Position numbers and translations under genes: made by a program
Notes under the pieces: generated by a model
Told to the model about the DNA's origin: nothing
The model's database searches: none
The model's input: the letters and a program-made list of their open reading frames with translations, nothing else
In this document: piece after piece, positions 1 to 8,212 of the stretch
Position numbering within the stretch: the first letter of the stretch is position 1
Layout: every line of letters starts with the position of its first letter
Assembly: GCF_004005905.1 (NCBI RefSeq)
Contig: NZ_SACO01000001.1
Span: forward strand, 474,334 to 538,333
Direction: 5' to 3'
DNA: 64,000 bases
Source of the DNA: Novosphingobium umbonatum
GTDB taxonomy: Bacteria > Pseudomonadota > Alphaproteobacteria > Sphingomonadales > Sphingomonadaceae

Positions 1-1
1 G

Positions 2-241
2 CTCGATGCCACGCGCTTTCTGGTGCTGGCTCTGGCGCTGGCGACACAGGCACCTGTCGGCGCGGCACTGGGCGGCGCGATGGGCACCGCGCTGGCCATG
101 GGGCTGGGCTGGAGCGCGGGCGCGGCGATGCTGGACAACCAACGCGCGCTGGGGCGGGCGCGGCGTTTGGCCGGAGTGTTGTTGCTGGTTGCGGCGTTGG
201 GGCTGGCGATCTGGATTTCCGGCAACAACGCCGCAAACTAA
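2..241 (+). CDS. C-terminal part of an integral membrane protein (GDT1/TMEM165-like?)
   Basis: The reading frame is open from the first bases of the window, so this is the 3' end of a gene that begins upstream. About 79 residues are visible. They form two hydrophobic helices separated by a short polar, Arg-rich stretch (roughly residues 46-56). The opening DATRFLVLALA followed by a Gly/Ala-rich helix resembles the second half of GDT1/TMEM165 cation transporters, where a GD(K/R)TQ motif precedes such a helix, but the motif is degenerate here. The family assignment is therefore an inference. A start inside the window at position 23 is possible but would make an implausibly short protein. Confidence 0.4.
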   Translation, partial: LDATRFLVLALALATQAPVGAALGGAMGTALAMGLGWSAGAAMLDNQRALGRARRLAGVLLLVAALGLAIWISGNNAAN

Positions 242-345
242 TCGCTAAAGTCGATTATTGATCCCAGATCAGCGCGTTTAGCCGAAAAGCAAAACAGGCC
301 TATAAAGCTCTCAACCGGCCAGCACGGCCGCACAAGGAGCGCATC

Positions 346-801
346 ATGCCCAACCACAACGCCCAAGCCGCTCTCGTCCACAGCCTCAATGGCCTGCTGG
401 CCGATCTCTTCACGCTTTATCTAAAGACCAAGAATTTCCACTGGCACGTCAAAGGGCCACAGTTCCGCGACCTGCATCTGCTGTTTGACGAACAGGCCAC
501 CGCGCTTTTCGGCCTGACCGACATTGTCGCCGAACGCATCCGCAAGAATGGCGGCGCGGCGCTGACCGGCATTGGCGCGATTGCCAGCCTGTCGCGCATT
601 GCCGACGAACCCCGCGCCGACTTGCTGGCAACGGAGATGATCGCCCAGTTGCGCGACGACAATGGCAAGCTGATCACCGCCATCCGCGAGGTAAAGGCCG
701 CCGCCGGTGCCGCAGGCGACAATGCCACCGAAGGCTTTGCCGATGATTGGACCGATCAGGCCGAAACCCGCGTGTGGTTCCTTGCCAGCCTCTTGGGATA
801 A
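346..801 (+). CDS. dps: Dps family ferritin-like DNA-protection protein
   Basis: 151 residues, a normal length for Dps. Dps forms a dodecamer that oxidises and stores iron using peroxide and can bind DNA in starvation or oxidative stress. The segment NFHWHVKGPQFRDLH around residues 30-44 is the typical first part of the ferroxidase site. His32, His44, Asp48, Asp59 and Glu63 fall at the spacing expected for the inter-subunit iron site. There is no long Lys-rich N-terminal tail, so DNA binding of the E. coli type is not obvious from the sequence. An AAGGAG-like ribosome binding site lies just before the ATG. The gene seems monocistronic; a strong hairpin follows at 811-861. Confidence 0.9.
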   Translation: MPNHNAQAALVHSLNGLLADLFTLYLKTKNFHWHVKGPQFRDLHLLFDEQATALFGLTDIVAERIRKNGGAALTGIGAIASLSRIADEPRADLLATEMIAQLRDDNGKLITAIREVKAAAGAAGDNATEGFADDWTDQAETRVWFLASLLG

Positions 802-810
802 CTCCTTTCG

Positions 811-861
811 ATCCATAGCAATGCGCGGCCATTCCCCCCGCTGGCCGCCTTTGCTATGGAT
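811..861 (+). promoter_or_regulatory. Long hairpin between dps and pgl
   Basis: An 11-base arm at 811-821 pairs perfectly with 851-861. An inner 6-base arm at 825-830 (GCGGCC) pairs with 843-848. No T-run follows, so it is not a classical terminator. The structure ends 5 bases before the pgl ATG and would cover that gene's ribosome binding region. Confidence 0.5.
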
Positions 862-866
862 AGGGC

Positions 867-1487
867 ATGGCCAATATTACCATCACCCAAGGCGCCTCCA
901 CCGCCGATATCGCCCAATGGATCGCCACCAGCCTGAACGCCGCTCTGGCTCAAAGCGAAGGCGAGATTGCCATCACCCTGCCCGGTGGCTCCACCCCTTT
1001 CCCCATTCTGGCCGAACTGGCCAAGCTGGGTCTGCCGTTTGAACGGATCGTGGTGTGGCCAGGCGATGACCGTATCGTGCCCGAGGATCACGCCGCCTCG
1101 AACACCGGCCGTATCCGCGCCGAACTGGAACCGCTGGGTGCCAAAATCGTCGCGCTGGAAGAAGGCATCACCCCGCCGCATTTCGCGCTGGCATGGCTGG
1201 GCATGGGCAATGACGGGCATATTGCCTCGCTTTTCCCCAACACCGATCCCCAGCCCGATGCGCCGGCCAAAGTGCTGCGCCTGACGCCCGATCCGCTGCC
1301 GCCAGAAGCGCCGTTTGATCGCCTGTCGATGACCATTCCCTCGCTGGTCAATGCCGATGCGCTGCTGTTTGTGGCGCGGGGGGAGGAAAAGCAGGCCATT
1401 CTGGAAGCAGGCGCCAAGGGCGAGCATGACCTGCCGGTGGCGCGCTTGCTCAAGGCCGCCCAAGCGCCGGTGACATGCTTCACCTGA
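867..1487 (+). CDS. pgl: 6-phosphogluconolactonase
   Basis: 206 residues, slightly shorter than the usual 220-260 of the SugB/NagB-like 6-phosphogluconolactonases. It hydrolyses 6-phosphogluconolactone to 6-phosphogluconate in the cytosol, in the oxidative pentose phosphate or Entner-Doudoroff route. The phosphate-binding LPGGSTP loop is at residues 38-44. The VVWPGDDRIVP segment corresponds to the W.DER.V region, and GMGNDGHIASLFP at 112-124 is the family signature. zwf and edd are not in this window. The 3' end overlaps the next gene by 13 bases, suggesting translational coupling. The ATG sits directly after a strong hairpin. Confidence 0.88.
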   Translation: MANITITQGASTADIAQWIATSLNAALAQSEGEIAITLPGGSTPFPILAELAKLGLPFERIVVWPGDDRIVPEDHAASNTGRIRAELEPLGAKIVALEEGITPPHFALAWLGMGNDGHIASLFPNTDPQPDAPAKVLRLTPDPLPPEAPFDRLSMTIPSLVNADALLFVARGEEKQAILEAGAKGEHDLPVARLLKAAQAPVTCFT

Positions 1488-1969
1488 TCGCCGAGGCCGC
1501 GCTGGGGCGCTGTCCGGCGCCCTTGCACCGCTTCGCCCTGCGCTGGGCGCATCGAGCGCGGGTGATCTGGTGGCGCTGGCGCAAACCTACGCTGACCGCC
1601 TGCCGCGTGCTGGCCTTTGACGAGGCAGGTCGCGTGTTGTTGGTGCGTCACAGCTATGGCACGCCGCACTGGATGCCGCCCGGTGGCGGGATCAAGGGTG
1701 ATGAAGATCCGCTGATCGCCGCTGCCCGCGAGTTTCGCGAAGAATTGGGTTGCGAATTGGGCGCGTTGCAACTGGTGAACGTGATGGCTGACCGGTTCCA
1801 CGGCGCGGGCAACAAGGTGTTTGTCGTGGCAGGCCAATGCCAAGGCCAGCCCAAGGCCGACCTGAGAGAGATCGCCGAGGCCAGCTTCTTCGCGCCCGAT
1901 GCCCTGCCCGAGGATACGGTGGCCTTGGTAAAGCAGCAGATGCCGCATTGGATTGCGGCGCTGGGTTAA
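1475..1969 (+). CDS. Nudix hydrolase
   Basis: 164 residues. The complete Nudix box lies at residues 71-93: G-x5-E-x7-REF-R-EE-LG-C, with REFREELGC clearly visible. It binds Mg2+ and cleaves nucleoside diphosphates linked to another moiety. The fold is preceded by about 40 residues with a Trp/Arg-rich stretch (VIWWRWRKP). The substrate cannot be told from the sequence; the overlap with pgl does not show a shared pathway by itself. Its stop codon overlaps the stop of the convergent dinB gene. Confidence 0.85.
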   Translation: MLHLIAEAALGRCPAPLHRFALRWAHRARVIWWRWRKPTLTACRVLAFDEAGRVLLVRHSYGTPHWMPPGGGIKGDEDPLIAAAREFREELGCELGALQLVNVMADRFHGAGNKVFVVAGQCQGQPKADLREIAEASFFAPDALPEDTVALVKQQMPHWIAALG

Positions 1970-3093
1970 AACAGGCTCATCTGCCCGCTGGGCGCTGCCT
2001 CCGATTTGGCATCGGCGGATGGGGCGCTGGCCAGTTCCAGCCCCGACAGGATCAACCCCATCAAGCGCGCCGGCTGCGGCAGGGGCAGCATATCATCGAG
2101 CAATTCGCGGGCTATGGCCGCAAAATCCCGCTCCTCCACCGCACGGTCCAAGGTCCGCGCATGGCTGCGCAGGGTAAAATCGGAAAGCCGCAATTTTAGC
2201 GTCACTGTCCGCCCGCGAACGCCGGATTTCTCGATATCGGCCCACACCATGGCGATAATATCACCCAACACCTCGCGCAGGCCGGGGCCGGTGGAAATGT
2301 CGCGGGCAAAAGTCCGCTCGCCGCCGATCGACTTTCGCTGGCGATGGGCGCGCACAGGGCGCAGATCGATCGCCCGCGCCGCGCGATAAAGATAATCGGC
2401 CTGCGAACCGAAATTTTCGCGCAGGAAATCAATGCTGCAAGCCCGCAAATCCGCGCCGGTTTGCAAGCCCAAAGCCGCCATCCTTTCGGCCCCGCGCGGC
2501 CCCACACCATGGAACCGGCGCAGGGGCAGGCTCTCTACAAAGGGCACACCCTCCCCCGGACGGATCACGCATAGGCCATTGGGCTTGTTCTGGTCACTGG
2601 CCAGCTTGGCCAGAAATTTGTTGTAACTGACCCCCGCGCTGGCGGTGAGGCCGGTTTCCTTGAAAATACGCTCGCGGATCAGCGTGGCAATATGGGTGGC
2701 ATTGCCCAAACCAAGCCGGTCGCGGGTAACGTCCAGATAGGCCTCATCCAGCGCCATAGGCTCGACCAAAGGCGTGTAGTCATGGAAAATGGCGCGGATC
2801 TGGCGGGAAATGCCGCGATAGACTTCAAACCTTGGCCGACGGAACACCAGTTGCGGGCACAGCCGCGCCGCCTGCGCCCCCGGCATGGCTGAACGCACGC
2901 CAAAGCGCCGTGCCTCATAGCTGGCCGCCGCCACCACGCCACGCGCTTCCGATCCGCCCACCGCCACCGGCAGACCTTTAAGCGAGGGGTCGTCGCGCTG
3001 TTCCACGCTGGCGAAGAAGGCATCCATATCGACATGGATGATCTTGCGCAGTCCGCCCTCTGCCTCCTGCCTGTCTTCTTCGCCCGATTCCAT
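1966..3093 (-). CDS. dinB: DNA polymerase IV (Y-family translesion polymerase)
   Basis: 375 residues from the chosen ATG. Pol IV copies damaged DNA and is typically part of the damage response. The N-terminal catalytic motif HVDMDAFFASVE is at residues 20-31, with the steric-gate Phe, and the second catalytic motif ALDEAYLD follows about 100 residues later. A helix-hairpin-helix region with FHGVGPRGAERMAALG and a little-finger domain follow. The C-terminus ends SGQMSLF, resembling the QL.LF-type beta-clamp binding peptide. An in-frame ATG 12 codons upstream (3129) is possible, but the extra residues are not family-like. Neither start has a strong ribosome binding site. No LexA box was seen. 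Confidence 0.92.
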   Translation of the reverse strand: MESGEEDRQEAEGGLRKIIHVDMDAFFASVEQRDDPSLKGLPVAVGGSEARGVVAAASYEARRFGVRSAMPGAQAARLCPQLVFRRPRFEVYRGISRQIRAIFHDYTPLVEPMALDEAYLDVTRDRLGLGNATHIATLIRERIFKETGLTASAGVSYNKFLAKLASDQNKPNGLCVIRPGEGVPFVESLPLRRFHGVGPRGAERMAALGLQTGADLRACSIDFLRENFGSQADYLYRAARAIDLRPVRAHRQRKSIGGERTFARDISTGPGLREVLGDIIAMVWADIEKSGVRGRTVTLKLRLSDFTLRSHARTLDRAVEERDFAAIARELLDDMLPLPQPARLMGLILSGLELASAPSADAKSEAAPSGQMSLF

Positions 3094-3167
3094 GCACCAA
3101 TGCCTAGCGCCCCGACACGCAAAGCGCATCGGGGAACTGGCGGTCAGCAGAGAATGGCGGGAATATT

Positions 3168-3488
3168 TTAACGCGCGGCCAGCTTCTGGCCGGTCATCAA
3201 AGCGGCCAGCTGGCTGTCGCTACGCTGCATCAGATCCTTGCGGCACAGGTCAAAGGTGGTCTTGTTCTGCACATTCACCGTGCCGCCCAGCGCGTCACGG
3301 CAGGCGCGGTCCGAATACCACGCCACGCGCTGCTGGAACTTGGCGCGACCGGCGGCGGTGGCCAGATCCAGATCGCCATACCGCACTTCAATCTGCGGCG
3401 ACTCTGCCTGGGCATGGGCCGTGCCTGCCAGACCCAGAACAGCGGCGGCCAGAGCGAAAGCGGTCGAAAGGTTACGAATGGCGGTCAT
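3168..3488 (-). CDS. UrcA family secreted protein
   Basis: 106 residues from the ATG at 3488, which has a good GGGGAGA ribosome binding site. A longer frame upstream lacks one. An N-terminal signal peptide (MTAIRNLSTAFALAAAVLGL, cleaved after AHA) is followed by VRYGDLDLATAAGRAKFQQR, the recognisable core of the UrcA family common in sphingomonads and caulobacters. Two Cys residues (RACRDA and FDLCRK) could form a disulfide. It should be periplasmic or exported; the function of the family is unknown. Confidence 0.8.
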   Translation of the reverse strand: MTAIRNLSTAFALAAAVLGLAGTAHAQAESPQIEVRYGDLDLATAAGRAKFQQRVAWYSDRACRDALGGTVNVQNKTTFDLCRKDLMQRSDSQLAALMTGQKLAAR

Positions 3489-3804
3489 GATAATGTCTCC
3501 CCGAAATGGTAAGTGTCGCAAAGTGCCTTTCGGGTCGAACGTGACCTTTGAGGCGGTAAACTCGAATGCCAAGAGTATTGCAGGGGGCGTGCCAAATTGC
3601 AGGGAATGGCAGATTTCCGCCATTTCCGTTTACGACTGGCTTTCCCATCGCGTCACCAGCATCGATTTTCAGATGAGATTTGCCATAATTTAGCGTAAAT
3701 TTCGCGACATCATCGGCCCATCTTCAAAACTTGCCCCCGCCGATGAACATCAAACAGGATTCAAGACTAGCCAAGCCCGCCCTGTACCTGCATGGGTAAC
3801 CATA
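3489..3804. other. 316-base gap with divergent upstream regions
   Basis: This gap separates the UrcA gene (reverse) and the Bcr-type exporter (forward), so it should hold both promoters. No convincing gene is seen. A dyad AATGGC (3605-3610) / GCCATT (3619-3624) with an 8-base spacer looks like a possible operator but is not matched to any known regulator. Confidence 0.35.
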
Positions 3805-5079
3805 ATGATTCCCCCTGCGACACCCTCCCCCTCCGCCCCAAAGCCCTCGCGCCAGCGCCAGATCGGCGGGCTGGAATTCATCCTGTTGATGGGCCTGCTA
3901 CAGGCGCTTCAGGCCTTGGCGGTGGACTCCATGCTGCCCGCTTTGGGCACGATGGCGGTGGATCTGGGCGCACGTGATCCCAACCAGCGGCAGTTGGTTG
4001 TGGGCATTTTCCTGATTTGCAGCGGCCTTGGCTGCCTGCTGCCGGGCACGCTGGCCGATCGTTATGGTCGCAGGCCGGTGCTGATCACTTGCCTCACCAG
4101 CTACATCCTCTGCTCCACCGCCTGCGCGCTGGTGACCAATTTCGATCAATTGCTGGTGCTGCGCGCCATTCTGGGCGTTGCTTGTGCAGGCTTGATGGTG
4201 CTGCCCGCCGCCATCATCCGCGACCGGCATGAAGGCGATGCCATGGCCCGCCTGCAATCGACCGTAGGCATCGTGTTCATGGTCGTCCCCATGATCGCCC
4301 CCAGCGTAGGGCAAGCCGTGCTTCTGGTCGCCAGTTGGCGCTGGATCTTTGGCGTGATGGCGCTGCTGGGTTCATTGATCCTGTTCTGGATGGCCACCCG
4401 CCTGCCCGAAACCTTGCGCCCCGAATTCAAACAGCCCATCGCCCCGCGCAAGCTGGCCATGACCATGGGCGCGATCATCACCACGCGCAGCGCGGCGGGC
4501 TATGTTCTGGGCATGGCGCTGATACAGGGGGCGATGTTCGGCTATATCAATTCCAGCCAGCAACTGGTGGCCGAGCATTTTGGCGCGGGCGCCCGTTTCC
4601 CGTTGATCTTTGCTGGCATGGCAGCCTGCATGGCTTGCTCCAATTTCACCAATTCGCGCATCGTGGAAAAATTCGGCGCCCGCCGCGTCAGCCATACCGC
4701 CCTGTTGATCTATATCGGCACCAGCGCGCTGCAATTCTACATCGCCAGCCAACCGAACGAGACCCTGTGGGAATTCGTGCCGATGATGACGGTGAACATG
4801 TGCCTGCTGGGCTTCCTTGGCTCCAATTTCACCTCGATCGCGCTGCAACCCTTTGCGCGTTCGGCGGGGGCTGCGGCCTCGGCCCAGTCGTTCATCCGCA
4901 TGGTGCTGGCCTCCTGCCTCGGCTCGATGGTCGGGCAGGCCTTTGACGGGACTGCACGCCCCTTGGCCTTTGCGCTGATGGTGGCGGGCCTTGGCTGCCT
5001 TGTGCTGGTGCTGTTCAGCGAAAAGGGCCGGTTGTTCCGCCGCCTGTTGCCGCCCGGAACGCCCAGACCCATTGCTTAA
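3805..5079 (+). CDS. MFS drug-resistance transporter, Bcr/CflA type
   Basis: 424 residues with about 12 hydrophobic segments, typical for DHA1 proton-driven exporters in the inner membrane. The start region EFILLMGLLQALQALAVDSMLPAL matches motif D1 of the Bcr/CflA subgroup. The loop between helices 2 and 3 carries GTLADRYGRRPVLI, the MFS motif A (G...DR.GRR). The substrate is unknown; sulfonamide, bicyclomycin or chloramphenicol are typical for relatives. A cytosolic N-terminal extension of about 20 residues is Pro/Ser-rich. The start has no obvious Shine-Dalgarno. It converges on crtB with a 12-base gap. Confidence 0.85.
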   Translation: MIPPATPSPSAPKPSRQRQIGGLEFILLMGLLQALQALAVDSMLPALGTMAVDLGARDPNQRQLVVGIFLICSGLGCLLPGTLADRYGRRPVLITCLTSYILCSTACALVTNFDQLLVLRAILGVACAGLMVLPAAIIRDRHEGDAMARLQSTVGIVFMVVPMIAPSVGQAVLLVASWRWIFGVMALLGSLILFWMATRLPETLRPEFKQPIAPRKLAMTMGAIITTRSAAGYVLGMALIQGAMFGYINSSQQLVAEHFGAGARFPLIFAGMAACMACSNFTNSRIVEKFGARRVSHTALLIYIGTSALQFYIASQPNETLWEFVPMMTVNMCLLGFLGSNFTSIALQPFARSAGAAASAQSFIRMVLASCLGSMVGQAFDGTARPLAFALMVAGLGCLVLVLFSEKGRLFRRLLPPGTPRPIA

Positions 5080-5091
5080 ACGCCCGTTTGC

Positions 5092-6057
5092 TTAAATTCG
5101 GGGTATCGCCCGCGCCAAGACCGCCCGCGTATAGGGCACAGTTGCAGCTTCACGCGGCGCACCGATCAGCACCTGTCCCAAGGCGCGCAACACATAGAGC
5201 AGCTTTTGCCCCTTGGTTGTGCTTACCCGCGCATCCCAAGCCTTCTCGCGAAGGGCGGCAACCTTGCGCGCGATACCGCCATAAATGCCCGCCGCCGCCA
5301 GCACCGCCCAGGCGCAACGCCACGGCAGACGCCCCGCGCCCACCCTTGCGCTGGCCTCGTAAACCTGTGCCATGGCCGCCATCCGCGCCGCCATCGCCAC
5401 CAGCGCTGGCCGATGCTGCGGCTCCATGATCGCTTCCGGCGCGATCCCCGCCTCGGTCAACCAGTCGAGCGGCAGATAGCACCGGCCCGCCGCCGCATCC
5501 TCGGCCACATCGCGCAGGATATTACCCAGTTGAAAGGCAATCCCCAGATCGCAGGCGCGGTCCAGCGTATCGCTATCCTCTGGGTCTACCCCCATCACCA
5601 GCGCCATCACCACGCCCACCGCACCGGCCACGTGATAGCAATAGCCCAGCATGTCCAGTTCAGTCTTGGGCCGCCAACCGGCCACATCCAGCGCAAAACC
5701 GGCAATGATGTCGCCTGCATGCACCGCATTGATGCCGCATTCGCCCGCCACCACGCCCAAGGCATCAAAAGCCGCCTCGCCGGTCGGCCCACCGCCCAAG
5801 GCCCGCGTGGTCAAATGGCGGATCGAGGCGAAGCGCTCCTCTGCCCCCGATTGGTCGCCCAAGGCCCCGCCCAGTTCCTGCGCATCGGCCAGATCATCAC
5901 AGGCGCGGCACCATGCATAAAACAGCCAGACCCGCTCCCGCGTCTCGCGGTCAAACAGGCGCGAGGCGGCGGCAAAGCTTTTGGAGCCGCGGGCGATCAC
6001 ATCGCCTGCCGCTGATACCAAAGCGCTTCTGACCAAGGCCGCCCGCGCCGTACTCAC
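5092..6057 (-). CDS. crtB: Phytoene synthase
   Basis: 321 residues. It condenses two geranylgeranyl diphosphates to phytoene, the first step of C40 carotenoid synthesis. The first Asp-rich motif DDLAD is at residues 54-58 (with FYAWCRACDDLAD just before) and the second, NILRDVAEDAAAGRCYLP, at 179-196, both as in squalene/phytoene synthases. The start is GTG, 10 bases after the stop of the LOG gene, so it is probably cotranscribed with crtY, crtI and that gene. The first ~20 residues are variable. Squalene synthase-type HpnC/D enzymes are an alternative but the crt context favours CrtB. Confidence 0.92.
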   Translation of the reverse strand: MSTARAALVRSALVSAAGDVIARGSKSFAAASRLFDRETRERVWLFYAWCRACDDLADAQELGGALGDQSGAEERFASIRHLTTRALGGGPTGEAAFDALGVVAGECGINAVHAGDIIAGFALDVAGWRPKTELDMLGYCYHVAGAVGVVMALVMGVDPEDSDTLDRACDLGIAFQLGNILRDVAEDAAAGRCYLPLDWLTEAGIAPEAIMEPQHRPALVAMAARMAAMAQVYEASARVGAGRLPWRCAWAVLAAAGIYGGIARKVAALREKAWDARVSTTKGQKLLYVLRALGQVLIGAPREAATVPYTRAVLARAIPRI

Positions 6058-6067
6058 AAGGCAAAAC

Positions 6068-6649
6068 TCACAAAGATTCCGGCGCCATCTTGGTAATCGG
6101 CTCGCTGGGAATATGCGTCATCATCCGCGCCAGCAGCAGATCCAGATCATTCTCCGCAATCACCAGCCCGCGATGGGCGCTGCGCACAAAGCCCACTTCG
6201 GCCATATGCCGCCACAGCGCCAGCAAGTGGTCGTAAAAACCCATGACATTGAGCACGCCCACCGGCTTGGCATGATAGCCCAGCTGCGCCCAGCTCAGCG
6301 CCTCCCACAGCTCGTCCATCGTGCCCGTGCCGCCGGGCAGGGTGATGAAACCGTCGGACAGACGCACGAATTCGGCCTTGCGCTCATGCATCGTGTTCAC
6401 TTCGATCAGCTGCGTACAGCCGCGATGCGCCACTTCGGCCTTGATCAGGGCATCGGGGATCACCCCGATCACCTCCCCACCGGCCGCCAGCGCCGCATCG
6501 GCCACCGCGCCCATCAGGCCCAGACGGCCACCTCCATAGACCACCCCGATACCGCGACGGGCCAGCGTATCGCCCACCTCGCGCGCCAGTTCGATGTAAC
6601 GGGGGTCTTCCGGCGTGGCCGAGCCACAATAGATAGCAATTCGTTTCAT
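6068..6649 (-). CDS. LOG family protein (nucleotide phosphoribohydrolase)
   Basis: 193 residues, full length for TIGR00730-type LOG proteins. These cleave the N-glycosidic bond of nucleoside monophosphates; plant and some bacterial members release active cytokinins. The Rossmann-type motif GGGRLGLMG is at 39-47 and PGGTGTMDE at 105-113, and both signature elements are intact. The gene sits between crtI and crtB on the same strand, 75 bases after crtI and 10 bases before crtB, so it is likely transcribed with the carotenoid genes. Whether it acts on cytokinin precursors or a housekeeping nucleotide is not shown by sequence. Confidence 0.88.
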   Translation of the reverse strand: MKRIAIYCGSATPEDPRYIELAREVGDTLARRGIGVVYGGGRLGLMGAVADAALAAGGEVIGVIPDALIKAEVAHRGCTQLIEVNTMHERKAEFVRLSDGFITLPGGTGTMDELWEALSWAQLGYHAKPVGVLNVMGFYDHLLALWRHMAEVGFVRSAHRGLVIAENDLDLLLARMMTHIPSEPITKMAPESL

Positions 6650-6724
6650 AGGTGGGATAATAACCCATCAACAGGCGTTGGAACAGGACACAAGCGACCG
6701 GCGCGGATAAATCTTTATGCCCAC

Positions 6725-8212
6725 CTAAACCGGCAGCCCCAGATCCTCCAGCATCAGCCCCGCTGTAGCCTTGGCGCTGCCCACCACGCCGGGAATACCC
6801 GCCCCCGGATGCGTGCCCGCGCCCACCAGATAGAGGTTGGGAATCGCATCATCGCGGTTGTGCCCACGGAAATAGGCGCTCTGCGTCAACAAGGGCTCCA
6901 GACTGAAAGCGCTGCCCATATAGGCGGAAAGGTCCGTCTCGAAATGGGTGGGCGCATAATGGAATTTGGTGACGATTCGTTCATGGATATCGGGGATCAG
7001 CCGCAGGGCGATCTCGTCCAGAATGCGCTTTTCCAGCACGGCTCCCACCTCGTCCCAATCGACCGCCAGCTTGCCGCGATGGGCCACCGGCACCAAAGCA
7101 TAAAACGTGCTGCGTCCCTCTGGCGCCATGGCCGGATCGGATACGCTGGGATGGTGGAGATAGATCGAAAAGTCGCGCGGCAGCACGCCGTGGTCGTAGA
7201 TGTCTTCCAGCAAGCCTTTGTAGCGCGGGCCAAACAGGATCATGTGATGCGGGATCTGGGGGAATTGCCCCTCCAGCCCGAAATGCACCACAAACAGACT
7301 GGGCGACCAACTCTTGCGCGCCAGCGCCTTGCCTTGGCTGTCGCCACGCGGTGTGCCAGCCAGCAAATCGCGATAAGTGTGCATCAGATCGCCATTGCTG
7401 GCCACCGCGTCAAACCGCTCGCGCCATCCGCTGGCGCATTCCACTTCGCTGGCCTTGTTGCCAATCGTGTGGATCTTGATCACCGGATCGGCCAGACGGA
7501 TCGTGCCACCCAACCGTTCAAACAAAGCCACCATGCCCGCGACCAGCTTGTTGGTGCCGCCCTTGGCCCACCACACGCCGCCATCCTTTTCCAGCTTATG
7601 GATCAGCGCGTAAATGCTGCTGGTGGCCATGGGATTGCCGCCCACCAGCAAAGTGTGGAAGGACAAAGCCTGACGCAGCTTTTCCGATTTCACAAAGCCT
7701 GCCACGCGCGAATAGACACTGCGCCAAGCCTGATGCTTCATCAGAGCGGGGGCTGCCTTGATCATCGCCTTGAAGTTCAGGAAGGGCACATGGCCCAGCT
7801 TGACATAGCCTTCCTCGTAAACCGCACTGGCGAATTCCAGAAACTGTTGATAGCCGGGCAAGTCGCCGGGGGCGACACGGTTGATCTCGGCGCGCAAGGA
7901 CGCCTCGTCGTTGGAATAGTCGAAATGCGTGCCATCGGGCCATTGCAGGCGATAGAAAGGCATCACCGGCATCAATTCCACATCGCGGCGCATGTCCTGC
8001 CCCGACAGGCTCCACAATTCCTGCAAACAGGCCGGATCGGTCACCACCGTGGGGCCGCCGTCAAATGTATGGCCGTCACGCTCCCACACATAGGCGCGGC
8101 CGCCCGCCTTGTCGCGGGCCTCCACAACCGTTGTGGCAATGCCGGCAGATTGCAGGCGGATTGCCAGCGCCAAACCGCCGAAACCGGCGCCGATCACACA
8201 AGCTCTGCTCAT
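6725..8212 (-). CDS. crtI: Phytoene desaturase (lycopene-forming type)
   Basis: 495 residues, normal for bacterial CrtI. This FAD-dependent, membrane-associated enzyme introduces double bonds into phytoene to give lycopene. The N-terminal dinucleotide-binding motif GAGFGGLALAIRLQSAG (residues 8-24) is followed by EARDKAGGRAYVWERDG. The C-terminal signature region near GAGTHPGAGIPGVVGSAKAT matches the carotenoid oxidoreductase motif. Its ATG overlaps the crtY stop by 4 bases (ATGA), showing translational coupling. Confidence 0.94.
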   Translation of the reverse strand: MSRACVIGAGFGGLALAIRLQSAGIATTVVEARDKAGGRAYVWERDGHTFDGGPTVVTDPACLQELWSLSGQDMRRDVELMPVMPFYRLQWPDGTHFDYSNDEASLRAEINRVAPGDLPGYQQFLEFASAVYEEGYVKLGHVPFLNFKAMIKAAPALMKHQAWRSVYSRVAGFVKSEKLRQALSFHTLLVGGNPMATSSIYALIHKLEKDGGVWWAKGGTNKLVAGMVALFERLGGTIRLADPVIKIHTIGNKASEVECASGWRERFDAVASNGDLMHTYRDLLAGTPRGDSQGKALARKSWSPSLFVVHFGLEGQFPQIPHHMILFGPRYKGLLEDIYDHGVLPRDFSIYLHHPSVSDPAMAPEGRSTFYALVPVAHRGKLAVDWDEVGAVLEKRILDEIALRLIPDIHERIVTKFHYAPTHFETDLSAYMGSAFSLEPLLTQSAYFRGHNRDDAIPNLYLVGAGTHPGAGIPGVVGSAKATAGLMLEDLGLPV

